Source: Neonectria sp. B-13
Lineage: Eukaryota; Ascomycota; Sordariomycetes; Hypocreales; Nectriaceae
Length of the DNA stretch: 64,000 bases
Direction: 5' to 3'
Assembly: GCA_002682825.1 (NCBI GenBank)
Contig: NOKP01000001.1
Coordinates: forward strand, 2,917,296-2,981,295
Under the pieces are notes generated by a model. That model saw nothing but the letters and a program-made list of their open reading frames with translations. It ran no database searches and had not been told where the DNA came from. The position numbers and the translations under genes were made by a program. Shown piece by piece: positions 37,566-50,000 of the stretch (positions within the stretch are counted from its first letter, which is position 1; each line of letters begins with the position of its first letter).

Positions 37566-40224
37566 CTATTCTCCCTCGATGATCTCGGCGTTCCAATCCT
37601 TGCGGATCTCCAGTTCCTGGAGGTCGCTCGTCTTCTCAATTGTTAGGCCCTTTTCGTTGGCCAGATGCAGCAGGCAGATGAAGCAGAACGACGTCGAGAT
37701 GTCATCCATGATAGGCTTGGGATACACCGACTGCAAGTTGTTCATGACCTCGGTGAATTTGAGAGGCTCCTCCTCAGCAGCATCAGGTTGAGGGGCCTCG
37801 GTGGGTTTCTGGTAGACAAGTTAGATCAGCCACTTCACAAAAGGGAAACAAGATGAGCCATACCTCGAGCTTCTCGAAATCAATTCCCTTCCAAATCTCC
37901 TCCTTCAACCGTCGCACATCTACCTTCTTGGCCACTCTCGCGTATTGCACGTATTCGGGGCGAACGCGTCGAGTCTGCGTCACGAGCGTTGTGCCAAAGG
38001 CTCCTCCCATGGTGTTTGTGACCGTCTCGCCATTCAGTAGAGCCGTGATGCCGCCAGCATCAGTGAGCCCCCCCTGGCCCTCTGTGCCGGGCGAGAATTG
38101 CTCGCGCGCATCCGCAAACTCCAAGTCGTCGTCATCCTCCAAGTCGCCTCCGGGGAACGGCATACCATCGTCCTGGAAGAAGTTGGCGTCGTAGTCGCCC
38201 TCTGGCAGCGCCGTCTCCTCGGTGTTCTGCATGGGAGCCTTCTGGTTGGCCCAGAACGCCTCGTCCATCTCACCCTCCGGTTGGTTGTCCTGAGCAGCCA
38301 TACCGAATGCACCCCCTCGAGCACCAAAACCAGTGCGTCGTCGACCCATGCGCGCCTTGGGCTTCAGGAAGAGGCTCAGCAGCGACTTGGAGTTGAAGTG
38401 CTTGTCATCGGGGAGCAGGTTGCGTGACTTTGATTTCCAGTCCTTCTTGGGCATGCTGATGGCAGTGTTGGTGCTGGCTTGGGTGTGGATGGTATCCGAC
38501 AGGTTGGAGTCGAGAGGCGCAGCAAAATCAATCTCAAAGGGCTCCTTCTCCTTTCGCTTTTTGGTCTCCCCAACAGGCTTGTTGACATCCTTGACTTTCC
38601 GGATTCTCCAGTGTTCGGCACTGCTCCAGTTCTTCTGCAGTGCCTGGTCGAAGAAGCCAAGAATGTCCTCATGCATCTTGTCCGCCTTCTGGGCACTCGT
38701 CATGGAAACGATATACTCCCCGTTGCCGTCAAATCCTTCGCCGTCCCCTCCCTCTTCGCCAAGGCCGGCATCGTAAACCCTCATCTGTGGTTCAAGGGCG
38801 GCTTCTCGGGCCCATGCTTCACCGCCCTCACCGAAGGCAACATCAGCTGCGACATCGAAAGCACCCAGACCAAGATCATCATCATCGAAGCCGGCGGGAG
38901 CATCACCATCAATGACTAGACCTGAAATGTCGCCAAAGGCGCCAGGGGTCTTCTCCTTGTCTTGGTCTTGCCTCCAGTCCTCTGGGGCCTTCAAGAATGG
39001 GATATCCATGGAACCCGAAGGATCGCCCAGATCGAAGGTTTTGAGAGAGGGGCAAACATCGAGCTCATCTAGTAGGTGGAGATCGGGGAGGAACTTCGCA
39101 CCGAGCGCACCAACGTCAATCCGAACATCGGCCTCGTCGTCTTGTTCCTCCTCCTCTTGCGCCTCATCAACCTCATCCTCGTCCTCGTCTTCACCCATCT
39201 CTCGTTGGTTCTTCTTCCCAAGAGTGTCCGTGTCGCCCGTGTCGTCGCTGCTGTCGAAGACGATGCGTCCCTGCGAATCGATCATGAGGTGGTTCAGGAG
39301 GAGTCCTTTAGCACCTCCCTCGTCAAAATCGGCTGATGCCTTCTTGAAGAGAGGGTCGACAGCGAACTCTAGTTCGAACTTCTTGAGCTGCAACGAGTTG
39401 AAATTCGGCGCCAAGGTGGCTTCGGACGAGCGTTGAGTCTGTGGAATGTGAGCATGTACTGAAGTACCTGGGAGACCATCATTTCTACCTTCTTCTTGGG
39501 CTTCTTCTTCACGTTGCCATTCTCATCAAGCTCTTCCTCCTCGTCGGTCTCTTCTCCCTCCCGATCCTTCTTCTTGGAGTTGTTGCTATCAGCCAGACCG
39601 CTCAGCAGCTTGCCCGTCTCGGTTGCGACGCTGTCGACTCGGTTGGTGTAAATCTTGACGCATCCATCCAGTGTGCAGCTGGCCTTTTGGAAATTCACGC
39701 CGTCGCCCTCCTTGAGGAGCGACATATCGTGGAAGTAGTCGATGAGAGCGAAGTTCCATGAATTCGTAGCGTTGATCTTGTTGTCGGTGGCCATCTTCAT
39801 CCACTCCTCAAAGTTGGCGAGAAGAGGAACACGCTTCATGGGGGTGACCACGGAGCCGCCGACGACGAAGCCCTCGTCATCGTCACCGCCTCGGCCGGCT
39901 CGAGGCGTTCGGGGATCGGACATCGGAGATGCATTCTCCATATCGTCAAATCTAATGCTGCTTTTGCGCGGGGTTGCGGCGGCTTTGATCTCGTTGAACT
40001 GCTTCTCGTGCAGTGCTCTCCTGGAGCTCATTCGCTGGCCCTTTTCGTGCGCATCGTCGTTGAGGGGAATCCTAGAAGCTTGCATGAGGATTCGGTTGCT
40101 AGGGGCTGTGATGAACTGCAAAGGTGAGAGTTTACTTGACTGGGGATTTGAAGGGAGAAGGTGCGACGGAACCAGAAGTCGGTCTGGCGCTGCCCGCGCG
40201 CGGGACTTGTGCGACGCGAGGCAT
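37566..40224 (-). CDS. cnd2: Condensin complex kleisin subunit (Cnd2/Brn1/Barren, CAP-H)
   Basis: Four exons are proposed: 40224-40168, 40115-39489, 39438-37864 and 37808-37566, giving about 833 residues. The Barren signature is clear, including TQRSSEATLAPNF, QLKKFELEFAVDPLFKK and DEGGAKGLLLNHL. Acidic stretches and a C-terminal winged-helix-type end (LEIRKDWNAEIIEGE) follow. The protein links the SMC2/SMC4 heads and recruits HEAT subunits in mitotic chromosome condensation. Exons 2-4 are firm (50- and 55-nt GT-AG introns). The first exon is uncertain: 40224 is the first ATG after a leader lacking ATG, but the only phase-compatible donor giving a normal intron (gtcgca, 52 nt) is weak. Translation from ATG 40085 inside exon 2 is the alternative. 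It is divergent from the exchanger gene. Confidence 0.92.
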
Positions 40225-41241
40225 TATGAGTGGTTGTGTGGGTTGATGATGCAGAAGGCTGAGCTCGGCGAGGCCTGGCGCGTCGTCGATGTGGTGTTGG
40301 AGGGCAGCCAAAGTAAACAAAATAAAGCGACGTGGGGTTATTGGCGCCTGTCCATTCAGGCATCAAACCCGAGGTGGTGGTGGTGGCGGGTGGGTTGGGT
40401 TGGTACTAAGTACAAGGCTGACGAAGGCCCACAGCAGTCAGTAGTAGTACCCAAGTACGGAGGTACTTCTCCGGGTATCATCCTTCTACTTAGTACGGAT
40501 AACTTGCATTGTGATTGCCTGATTGTGGACGGCGACGTAGATGCCCCACATCCATCGTGAGACTCCACCAATCAACAGGTGCCAGGATGATTAGTCCAGG
40601 TACCTGCCCACGTACCTAAGTCGGCCGGACTAACCCGACTAGGGCAGGTGGCATGAATACCATCTTGTGTCACTGATGTGGCTTGGTTCCAGTGGTTGTG
40701 GTCGTGGACTTGTGGTTGTGCTGTGGCGATTCGCACCTTCTCCGGGCTCCGGCAGTTCCCCAGGCCGAGAATTGGGCGGCCTCCTACGGATGGATTTCCG
40801 GGAAATCATGGACGCTTGGCCTGAACCACACCACGCCAAGGCGCATCCCATCCCGTCCACGCATCCACGTAGATGCGATGCATCCACGCATTAATTAGAC
40901 TACGGAGCAAGGACCAAGTTGCCAAGATCAAGGAAGCAGTCTACAAGGAAGGGCATGCAACGCTAACTGATTAGCATCCCGCTTCGGGAATGATCTGGTC
41001 CGCGAGACGACGTAATGACCTGCTACGACTTGCCCGCCGATTGAATATCTTGCTGGCGCTGCTCCCCTCCCTCTCTGCGCGCCTCCGTCCTCCCCTACGC
41101 TCTACGCTCCCATTTGCATCATCTGCACGCGCCCTGTTTCACTGTGGCCTCGTACGCTTGAACTCGACTGTATCCTACGAAAGAGACCAGCACCGACCCC
41201 GACGATGACGATTATCACATGCGTAAACCCCGCCACATGAC
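40225..41241. other. Shared divergent promoter region (condensin / exchanger)
   Basis: About 1 kb separates the two divergent genes. It has a cluster of GTACTAAGTAC, AAGTACGGAGGTACTT and CTTAGTACGG motifs at 40402-40500 and GGTACCTGCCCACGTACC at 40600-40616. No coding region or RNA gene is seen. Confidence 0.5.
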
Positions 41242-41346
41242 ATGAAGACTGCTGAAATTGAAGCCGAAGTCGCAGTCGAACCCGAATTCGAACCCGAAGT
41301 CGAACCCGAACCATGGCCACCACAAACATCACCACCCCCTTCATGA
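41242..41346 (+). promoter_or_regulatory. Overlapping upstream ORF with a Glu-Pro repeat
   Basis: An ATG at 41242 opens a 34-codon frame (MKTAEIEAEVAVEPEFEPEV, then EPEPWPPQ...) ending at the TGA at 41344-41346. It overlaps the main ATG (41313) in a different frame. Its repeat comes from 12-bp DNA units (GTCGAACCCGAA and variants) at 41263-41310. A minimal ATG-ACA-TGA lies at 41237. An overlapping upstream ORF would be expected to reduce initiation at the exchanger start. The frame is seen directly; the regulation is inference. Confidence 0.5.
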
Positions 41347-44300
41347 GGGGCAGCCGTCTGAGCTCCCGCCCCTTCTACACCACGGTCCTGCTCCTGTCCC
41401 TGATGACAGCGTATTCCTTCCTGGCGCACACCGTGTACAATGGCCGCGACACGCCGGACGACGCCTCTGTCCTGCTCAGGCGCAGCGAAACCACCCCCGA
41501 ATGTGCCGCCCTCCACACTGCCGACGACAAGTGCGCCTTTGTGCGTCAGTATTGCACCGACGACGATGCCGGCCTCATTCCCTACCTCGAGCTATACTAC
41601 TGCACGTTCGGTGACGTGCGCCCGCTGGCCTTCACCGTCCTGGTGGCCTGGCTCGGCCTCCTCTTCACCACCATTGGCATCGCCGCGAGCGACTTCTTCA
41701 GTATCAACCTGAGCACAATCTCCACCATCCTTGGTCTCAGCGAGAGTCTGGCCGGTGTCACCTTCCTGGCCTTTGGCAATGGCTCGCCCGACGTCTTCAG
41801 CACATTTGCCGCCATGGGATCCAACAGCGCCAGTATGGCCGTGGGCGAGCTCATCGGCGCTGCCAGCTTTATCACCGGCGTTGTCGCCGGGTCTATGGCG
41901 CTCGTCAGGGAGTTTCGGGTCGATCGGAAGACATACACCCGCGATATTTGCTTCTTCATCGTTGCCGTCTGTTTTACCGCCGTGTTTCTCGCCGACGGAC
42001 ATTTGCACTTTTGGGAGTGCTGGCTCATGATTGGGTACTATGCCCTCTATGTCACGACTGTTGTAACCTGGCATTGGTATTCGACCAGGAGGAAGCAGAG
42101 GAGACGCAGAGAAGGCGAGGCCCGAAGCCATGTGTATGGCCCATCAGGGCATTCTGGTGACGAGTTGGCCGGGGAGCCTTACCGAGACGACCCCGACGAA
42201 GTCGGCCAGGGCGCATCTACAACGTCATCCCACTCGCCTGATATCAGCGCTCTTGAAGCTGGGCCCAGGATCGAGGTGGGCGGCCTCAGCCCCGCCATCA
42301 ATATTGGCGAGGATGACGACGACGACGACGAAGACGATGCCTCCAGCGAAGACCACGACCGGATGGTTGCGGCAGAAGTGGCAAGTAGCATGCGAGTCCT
42401 GCGGACTAGAGGGAGGCGGAGCCATACCATGACACCTATCCGGCCGAGTTTAGTGGGCGCGCTCGAGTTCCGTTCTGCCTTGGCCCAGCTGCAGCGCGAG
42501 GGCAACCTGCAACTTGCGACAATCCCAGACCGTACCTACTCCGATAACCATATTCCCAAGAGGGCGAGAAGGGGCACGATAGGCGTTGTCCTAGACTCGG
42601 CCCTGTCCGATGGCGATTCTGACGTACCCGAGCCCCCGCCGGCAACCAGACGAGAGAGGGCGTTATCTTCCGGAGACGAGCCAGTCGGGACAGCCCATCC
42701 TGACTTGCTGATCCCCGTCCGAGATCGAGCGGACACCAACCTCTCACTCCCTCACTCGAGCAGCGCGAGGTCCGCAAGCCCGAGTCCATCATACACCATT
42801 GGGGGAAATCTAGCACCCCCTCCCGTAGGCCAGCCAGGGTCTACCGAAGACGACGCCGACAATGGCCAACACATACGACTATTGTCACCCCAGCTGCAGC
42901 TGCAAATTCCTAGCCACAGCCGCCGCAGCAGCTACAGTGATCGCTCTTCTCCTGCCACCCCATTTCCCATGTATACGGATTCGCCGGCAATGCTCACGCC
43001 CAACCCCAACTCCGAGCCTTCTGAGTTCGTTGCCCCTGGTATGGTAAGCCGTGACAGTCCGTTTGCAGATTTGCACATGGCTTCTGGGGAGCCCACGCCG
43101 GTGAATTGGTGGCCTTATGCGATCCTACCACCTCCCCATGTCCTCCTTGCCACTCTATTCCCCACGCTACAGGGATGGAGCGAAAAGGCCATCTGGGACA
43201 AGTTTGTGAGCGCCATATCGGTACCCAGCATCTTCCTCCTAGTCACTACTTTACCTGTGGTTGAGTCTGAAACCACAAACGACGACGATTCGATCCTCGG
43301 CACAATAATAGAGAATGCCAGGGCTGTCGGACATATCGCACCACCTGGATCTGCTGAGGCCCAGGCCATAGAGCATGAATCAGAGTGGCAACGGTACCGC
43401 AGGCACACACTCAGTCGTGGCACTAGCTACGTCGCCTCGCCCTTTGGATCCCCTCGTGTGGGAGCGTTCGACCGGGACGAGACGATTGTGGCCCCGGACT
43501 CCGAACTGTCTTTGGGCCCGCCAGCCATCGTGATGAAGCCAGCTTCAGAGATACCATCTGCCACTACCTCCAAGAATGAGTGCACAGGTTGGAACCGGTG
43601 GCTGGTCGCCTTCCAGCTCTTCACGGGGCCCTTGTTCGCTGTCTTCATTCTCTGGGCCAACATGGTGGAAGATTTCGAGCATCCTGGGAGAGTACTGATT
43701 CGAATGGTGCTCTATACGATGCTAGTCTCACTCATCCTACTTGGCATTTTAATGCTGTACACGACAGAAGAGCGACGGCCAAAGTACCATTACCTGTTGT
43801 GCTTCATGGGGTTCATCATTAGCATTGCGTGGATCTCGACCATCGCAGGAGAGGTCGTTGGGGTGCTGAAAACGTTTGGCGTGGTCCTGGGCATCTCGGA
43901 AGCGTTGCTGGGACTGACCATTTTTGCAGCGGGCAACAGTGTTGGGGATCTGGTTGCGAACATAACGGTGGCCCGCCTTGGGTATCCCGTCATGGCACTG
44001 TAAGTGATGAATGACCTTGGCTGGCCTGGTTGGCGATTACTGACGATGACGATTGTAGGTCTGCGTGCTTTGGCGGCCCGATGCTCAACATCCTGCTAGG
44101 CATTGGCATTGGTGGAGTGACCATGATGATCAAGAAGGCGAACCAAAAACACCGGTTGCACCCGGAGCTGCCCATCCAGTACAAGCCATACAAGATACAG
44201 ATTGGCGGGACGTTGATGGTCTCGGCAATCACGCTCCTGGTGATGCTCTTGGGACTGCTAATAATTGTTCCGATGAACAAGTGGGTTCTGAGTCGCAAGG

Positions 44301-44386
44301 TTGGATGGGGATTAATTGCACTGTGGGCAGTGAGCACAGTTGTCAATGTCGCAGTAGAATTGACCGGTGCTTGGGGAGACATGTAG
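41313..44386 (+). CDS. Na/Ca-exchanger superfamily cation transporter (NCLX/Ecm27-like)
   Basis: Two exons (41313-43999, 44059-44386) encode 1004 residues. The N-terminus has a hydrophobic signal-anchor-like segment and a Cys-bearing loop. Next comes a first membrane bundle with the alpha-1 motif SESLAGVTFLAFGNGSPDVFS at about 143-163. A very long hydrophilic, Ser/Asp-rich loop of about 430 residues (including an Asp run) follows. A second bundle carries the alpha-2 motif SEALLGLTIFAAGNSVGDL near 865-885, running across the intron into SACFGGPMLNILLGIGIGG. Paired GNGSPD and GNSVGD motifs are the cation-binding signature of the CaCA superfamily. The protein should exchange Ca for Na or H across an organelle membrane; ion and membrane are inferred. 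The start has a good context (GAACCATGG). It is divergent from the condensin gene. Confidence 0.92.
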
Positions 44387-45697
44387 AACAAGCAACATTT
44401 ACTTCTTTGAGGTTGCGGATGGCTGGCGCAACACGGCCGAGGCAACAGCGACATGCGTTATGAGCCTTTTTCTTCTTCGGTACATATTAGTTGCCCAGTA
44501 TCTATATCGATTATCCAGTAAATGTATATCTGCCTAGTTCACTTTCTTGTTACAAAGCCAAGACAGCTGTCACTTCACACAGAGTCAAGGGGCAGGAGAC
44601 AGACGTAATGGGATTCAAGACAGGGTCCAAAAAGAGCATGGTTTTAAATGGCAAAAATTATAGAGATGGCATAATCTTGTAGATGGTAGTAAATGGCAAG
44701 GTGGTAGATAATGGTAAATGGTAGTATATGGCAGATATGTGGTTGCACAAAGGGAATCGAACCTACAACTCCTTGGTTGTAGGCGACGGGAAAGCTCAGA
44801 AGTTTAGACCTTGCTAAACCCGTCATTGCTCCCCGTCGGTGGAAGGACAATGTTAAGTTTTGGATTATAAAGGTCTGGTGCATCTGCAAACCCGGATGGT
44901 CGTGATTCACTGTCCATCTTTGATCGAACTGTGGCTCACCGAAACGCGGTGAGACCCACCGAGGGGCACCCGATGTAGCAGCTGGGCCCCGCTAAAAAGT
45001 TGACGGCTCAGAGGCACAGGGGACACATTTCAGATGCGTACGCACCATCATGAACTGCTGGTTAATGACGACTTGGCGTCGAGGATCCCGTCAACTTCAT
45101 TTCGCTTCGATAGCTGCGCCTCCACCATTTGTCGTCGTAAACACTTAGTATCTACCTCTAGACACAGCCTTTGAAGCCTTCCTCGTCAATTGTTGCAACG
45201 TGGCACTCGGCCGGTGTCGGCGAGGAGCGACGAGATCAGCGAGGAGTGCCGACGGAACCAGGCGATGCCATGTTGTTCTGACTACCCAGTCCATTTGGTT
45301 CCCGAGTTGACAGATTCAATCAATGGGTTCCAGAGGCCCTGGCTCAGGCTACCGTGTCGTTTCGTTTTCGTGGGCTGTGGGCTTGTAGGTTGCAGGTTTC
45401 AATTGAGAAGCCAAAGATATATAATAGTATCTATAAGAGACCGAAGAGCTCCTCCTCCCACTCTCTCTTTCCATTAGTAGTAGCGCGCCTCTTTCCTGAT
45501 CCGTACCATAGACCAAGCTCCCCTGCCGCTGACCGCCCCGCACAACCTGCACCTTCCCCCACCTCCTTCCGAGACCCCTCCTTGATTGACCTTGGCTGTA
45601 CGTATTCGCACCTAAGCTTCAACACCTTCAAACATCGTCGACCACGCTTTTTTTTTGCCCCTCTTCCGCCTCACACTTCTCTCGGTCGGCCCTCAAA
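44387..45697. other. Intergenic region before phosphomannomutase
   Basis: No protein gene is supported. It contains AT-rich DNA with TGGTAGATAATGGTAAATGG-like short repeats (44640-44735), a tRNA-like structured segment (44738-44838), and a probable promoter with GATATATAATAG at about 45417-45428 followed by a CT-rich leader leading into the phosphomannomutase start. Confidence 0.5.
44738..44838 (-). other. tRNA-like, strongly self-complementary segment (possible tRNA relic)
   Basis: On the minus strand this segment carries GGTTCGATTCC, a perfect match to the tRNA B-box consensus, at about 44752-44762. It also has hairpin CTACAAC-caagga-GTTGTAG, hairpin GTTTAG-caaggt-CTAAAC, and GACGGG...CCCGTC closing the latter. 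However, the T-stem beside the B box does not pair, no matching 7-bp acceptor stem is found and the would-be anticodon loop has six bases. It is therefore not a normal tRNA gene; it could be a decayed tRNA or tRNA-derived element. Confidence 0.35.
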
Positions 45698-46670
45698 ATG
45701 GTGGCTCCTCCTTCATACACTCCCCTTGAGGACCGTCCTCTCAAGGACACCATCTGCCTCTTCGATGTCGATGGCACCCTCACCCCCGCCCGCCTGGTAC
45801 GAGCTCTCACTCCACATCCCTCTCATCTTCCCGGTTTCTTGTTGCGTCGTTCTAGCTAACACGGCATTTGTTTTCCTCCTCGACTAGGGCGCTTCCCCCG
45901 AAATCCTCGCCCTCCTCCAGGCCCTCCGCGCCAAGTGCGCCGTCGGCTTCGTCGGCGGCTCTGACCTGGTCAAGCAGGAGGAGCAGCTGGGCAAGCCCGC
46001 TGGTGTTCCCGTCACCACCCTTTTCGACTTTTGCTTCTCCGAGAACGGCTTGACCGCCTTCAAGCTCGGCGAACCCCTCACCTCCAATAGCTTCATCCGT
46101 TGGATCGGCGAGGACCAGTACAAGGAACTCGCGAACTTCTGCCTCCACTACATCGCCGACCTCGACATCCCCGTCAAGCGCGGTACCTTCATCGAGTTCC
46201 GCAATGGCATGATCAACATCAGCCCTGTTGGCCGTAACGCTAGCAACCAGGAGCGCAACGACTTCGAGAAGTTTGACAAGGACGCAAAGGTCCGAGAGAA
46301 GTTTGTCACTGCCCTTAGGGAGCGCTTCGGACACCTGGGCCTCACGTACGCTTTTACCTCCCTTTCAGCCCCATGTTGCCTACTTTCCCGTCCTTGAGCT
46401 AAACGACCGCGAAACAGTTTCTCCATTGGCGGCCAGATCTCCTTCGATGTCTTTCCCACCGGCTGGGACAAGACCTACTGCCTGCAGCACCTTGAGAACG
46501 AGGCCAAGAAACCCAACGGCGTTACTTACAAAAACATCCACTTCTTCGGCGACAAGACCTTCAAGGGTGGTAACGACTACGAAATCTACTCCGACGACCG
46601 CACCATCGGCCATTCTGTCACTGGACCCGAAGATACCAGGCGAATTGTCAAGGAACTGTTTGACCTTTAG
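45698..46670 (+). CDS. sec53: Phosphomannomutase (PMM/Sec53)
   Basis: Three exons (45698-45796, 45888-46345, 46418-46670) encode 269 residues, near the family norm of about 250. The HAD-type active site FDVDGTLTP has nucleophile Asp23 and acid/base Asp25, and the first intron follows TPARL. Other family blocks are [31 protein letters not shown], the substrate-binding [34 protein letters not shown] and [17 protein letters not shown]. The enzyme converts mannose-6-phosphate to mannose-1-phosphate in the cytosol for GDP-mannose, and so for N-/O-glycosylation, GPI anchors and mannan. The upstream region is CT-rich with a TATA-like site about 270 bp before the ATG. It converges with the WW-PhoD gene. 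Identity is certain. Confidence 0.98.
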
Positions 46671-47098
46671 GTACACAGCAGCATATGATGAGGGATACCA
46701 GGAACCACGCCCCGAAACAGAAAAACAAAGACACGATGGGAGACCAATATTAATAATGGTCGAGCAGAGAGCCGACCACAGCCTGCCCTTTGACAAGGCA
46801 TGCTGCCTAGATCTTGAGTTGCTCTTTTGTACAATTTGCGAAACTTCAAATCCAGTTAGGCTGCCAAAAAAGAATATATTTGCTCAATAAGATGCTGCAA
46901 GACGCTTCAATATGGCCGTGATCATCAACAAAAGGTATCTCCAAGCATATATATGGGCTTCTCATGCCATCCAGCCACTACATGTTCAACTTCGGACATT
47001 TATCAACAAAAGAAAAACCCCTCTCATCCATCCACCAACATCCGCCCTCTCTAGGTTGTTGCTGCAATGTAGTCGCACCCGTCAAAATCATCTATACT
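46671..47098. other. Short convergent 3' intergenic region
   Basis: 428 bp between the stops of phosphomannomutase and the WW-PhoD gene, AT-richer than the flanking genes, holding the two 3' ends. AATATATTTGCTCAATAAG near 46874 is a plausible polyadenylation context. Nothing else is seen. Confidence 0.6.
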
Positions 47099-50000
47099 TC
47101 ACCGCCCAAACTCCAGGTGGGGGATAATGACAGGTCCATACTTGGTGGGCGCCGTAAACGCTCCGTCTCCTTGTACGACAAAATCAACCGCGAGGCTCAT
47201 TTTTGACAGGCCCTGCTGTTGCTGTTGCCCGTTGAGGCTTGGGTTGGGGCTAAAGGGGCCCTGGGCCTGTGCCGCGAGGGCAGCTTCATCGTAAGCCACA
47301 ATGGCAACGTAGTTGCGACGGCCCATGAGCTTCTTTAGCTCACGGCCTGCGCCACTGGCGTCAGAATGGAAGATTTCCATCATGTCCTCCTTGGTATCTG
47401 AGACCTCGTGTGACGATTTCTTGCCGTTCTGCGGCACATACAGCGTCTTTTGGTTATGTAGCATCTTAAGCACATAGTTGCTCTGCGGCGCGGCCACGAT
47501 GGGGGAAGAGATGATCTGATACATAGTCTTGTGGTCACCGGGGTGAGTCGGGTCATGGACCAGACCCGCTCCAGAGGCGTTGACATCTGTTCCTGAGTTA
47601 GCACTCGGTAACACCGATTTAAGGGGCACGTCATCTTACCTCCAGACAGGAAAGTCATGCGGATGCCCTTCTGTTGGGCGATTCCTTGCAGAGTCCGGAT
47701 AAAGTAGGTTCGCTCTAGATCCTTGGTGTCGTGCGTCCACATGTCCTTGAGCACCTCCTGGATATCGAGTTCACCGAACTGATTCAACACGTTGCCCATG
47801 AGACCAGTCTTTCCAACCGCCTTCTTGACATGGGAGAAGCCCTGGGCGACGACTTCCTTGCCGCCCACCACACCCGCTACCGAGCTGGTGACCTTGCCCA
47901 AGATATTGTACGTCGTGTTGACAGCCTTCTTGCCCACAGCGACCGTGTTCGCGAAACTCTCCACGCCCTCTAAGCGAGGGTACACGATCGGAACCGACAC
48001 CATCCAGATGCAATGTTGTACGCTTGGGGGGAGCGTAGCAACCTTGGGGAAGATGCCCTGGTACGTGGGTCCGGCCATAACCTGGGCTTGTGTTCTTTCC
48101 GATCGACAGTCGGGACCAACCACTACGACAGCGGGTCCGAGGTACTTGACAAAGTGCCAGCCTGTGCCAGTGACGGTGAAGATGTCGTGATCGTTACTAA
48201 CATTCCGCAGTATCTCGACCGTGGTGTGATGTTGAAACAACAGGTACATATCGGTAGCGACTCGGCCAATGTTCTTAAACATGGGCGACGACTGCATGTA
48301 GTCTGGATACGAACCATATCCGTCAAAACTAAGCCGATGTCAGCAACAATCATATAAGCTAGATAAGTCAAGATACTCACATGTCATGGTCATCGATTTG
48401 GAGAACATGAGGAATCTGGGCGTATGCTTCGCGGAGGAAGGGCTGGTCGAAATGGCTGGTATAGTAGTGGAAGTAGGCGTGGGCGACATCCTCTTCGTGG
48501 CGGGCCGTCCATTGCACGTTCTTCTTGTTATCTCGACCGCTCATCGCGAGCCACTGCTTCAAGAGAGGAACTTCCTTCCAGAGTCGATCGCCATAGATTT
48601 GGTCTCCCAGGCCCAGCTGGACATGGAAACCGCCGCACTCGACGTTCTTTTGCAACACATCCTTCCACATGAACCCAACGCCGCCAAGCTTAGCCCGTTC
48701 ATTCTGAGATGTTCCAGCTGCGAAATCGTTGCCGGAGGTGGCAATGAAACGCCAGCTCGTCTCCTGGCGACCAGCCACCACAAACTCGTATCGAGTGCAA
48801 CCAAGATGAGAGGTTACGGCGTAGGTCCATCGTTCAGTTCCCTCGGCCATCTGGAGCTCAATGTCATACTTGTAGAACTTCCATCGCTGGTGGGTAAAGA
48901 TTGGACGGGGCTGCAATTGTTGGGGGTTGGGTGACAAGTCCATGCTGAGATGGAGATGAAGTGTAGGGGGCTGGGGAGCATCCGTCACAATCAAGATGCT
49001 TCCATGCCACACGCCCTTCTCCAGGTCCATGTTCACGTATCTTAGATAAGGGCCGAAGTATACTCCATTGGTGGGTTGGATCCTATACATGTCCACGCCA
49101 GCACTTGGTGGTGGCCCCGAGAATCCGGCCGCGGTGGGAGTCTGTGAGGTAGCTACGCTCATGATGCTCTCGGCGTATCCGGGCGTGTGAGGCGGGAACA
49201 TGGGCGAGGCCATGGACTGCTTGCCAAACATGGGCGAGGCCATTGGCTGCTTTCCAAACATGGGTGATCCCAGAGGGTTCCCGTACGTCGATGCCGTCGG
49301 AGAGAGTGGGGTTTGCTCGTGGGTGATGGGGTTTGGCCCCTTGGGGAACTCCCACTGTGTAGCTTGACTGACCAGGTGAATGTAATAATACTGGCCAGAA
49401 GTTTGGTCAAGATGGGCAATCCATCCCTCAGGCAGGGGAGGGGGCGAGGCTGGATTTTGGGACTCAAACGAGGGAGTAGCGGGAACAGCTTGTTGTGAAC
49501 TCTGGCCGTTCTGTTCGGGTTGGGGGTCATTGGCGAAAGCAGGGTGGCCCGGATGCTGGAGGGCCGGTGAGGCAAGGCCACTGGCGGCAGTTGATCCAGC
49601 GACTGATGCTGCTGCTGCAACCGGTATTCCGGCAGCTGCCACCTTTTTGGGAGGAGTTGAAGTTCTCAAGGCTGGGTGCTGCTGGATAGAGGCAGCACTG
49701 GGTGCGGCAGAGGCAGGTTGGGGTCTCTGCTTTTCGCTCGGGTAAGAGGAGTTTCCACTAGGATTCACGCTGGAATAGGCTGGCGGAGGAGTCTTGGCGT
49801 GAAGGCGCTGGAAGTCCTGTTCCAAGACACTGACTTGTACTTGGGTGCCGTCTTGACTCTGGGTTTTCTGCTGCGGGGGAGGGCTGAAGGACTGCCGTTG
49901 TTGCGGAGGGCTCGAGACTGGGTCCATGCCCTGGTAGACGGTCGGGGGGCCAGAGGGTGCCTGATCGGGCGACTCAGTCGGGGTCCAAGGCCGTTGTGGT

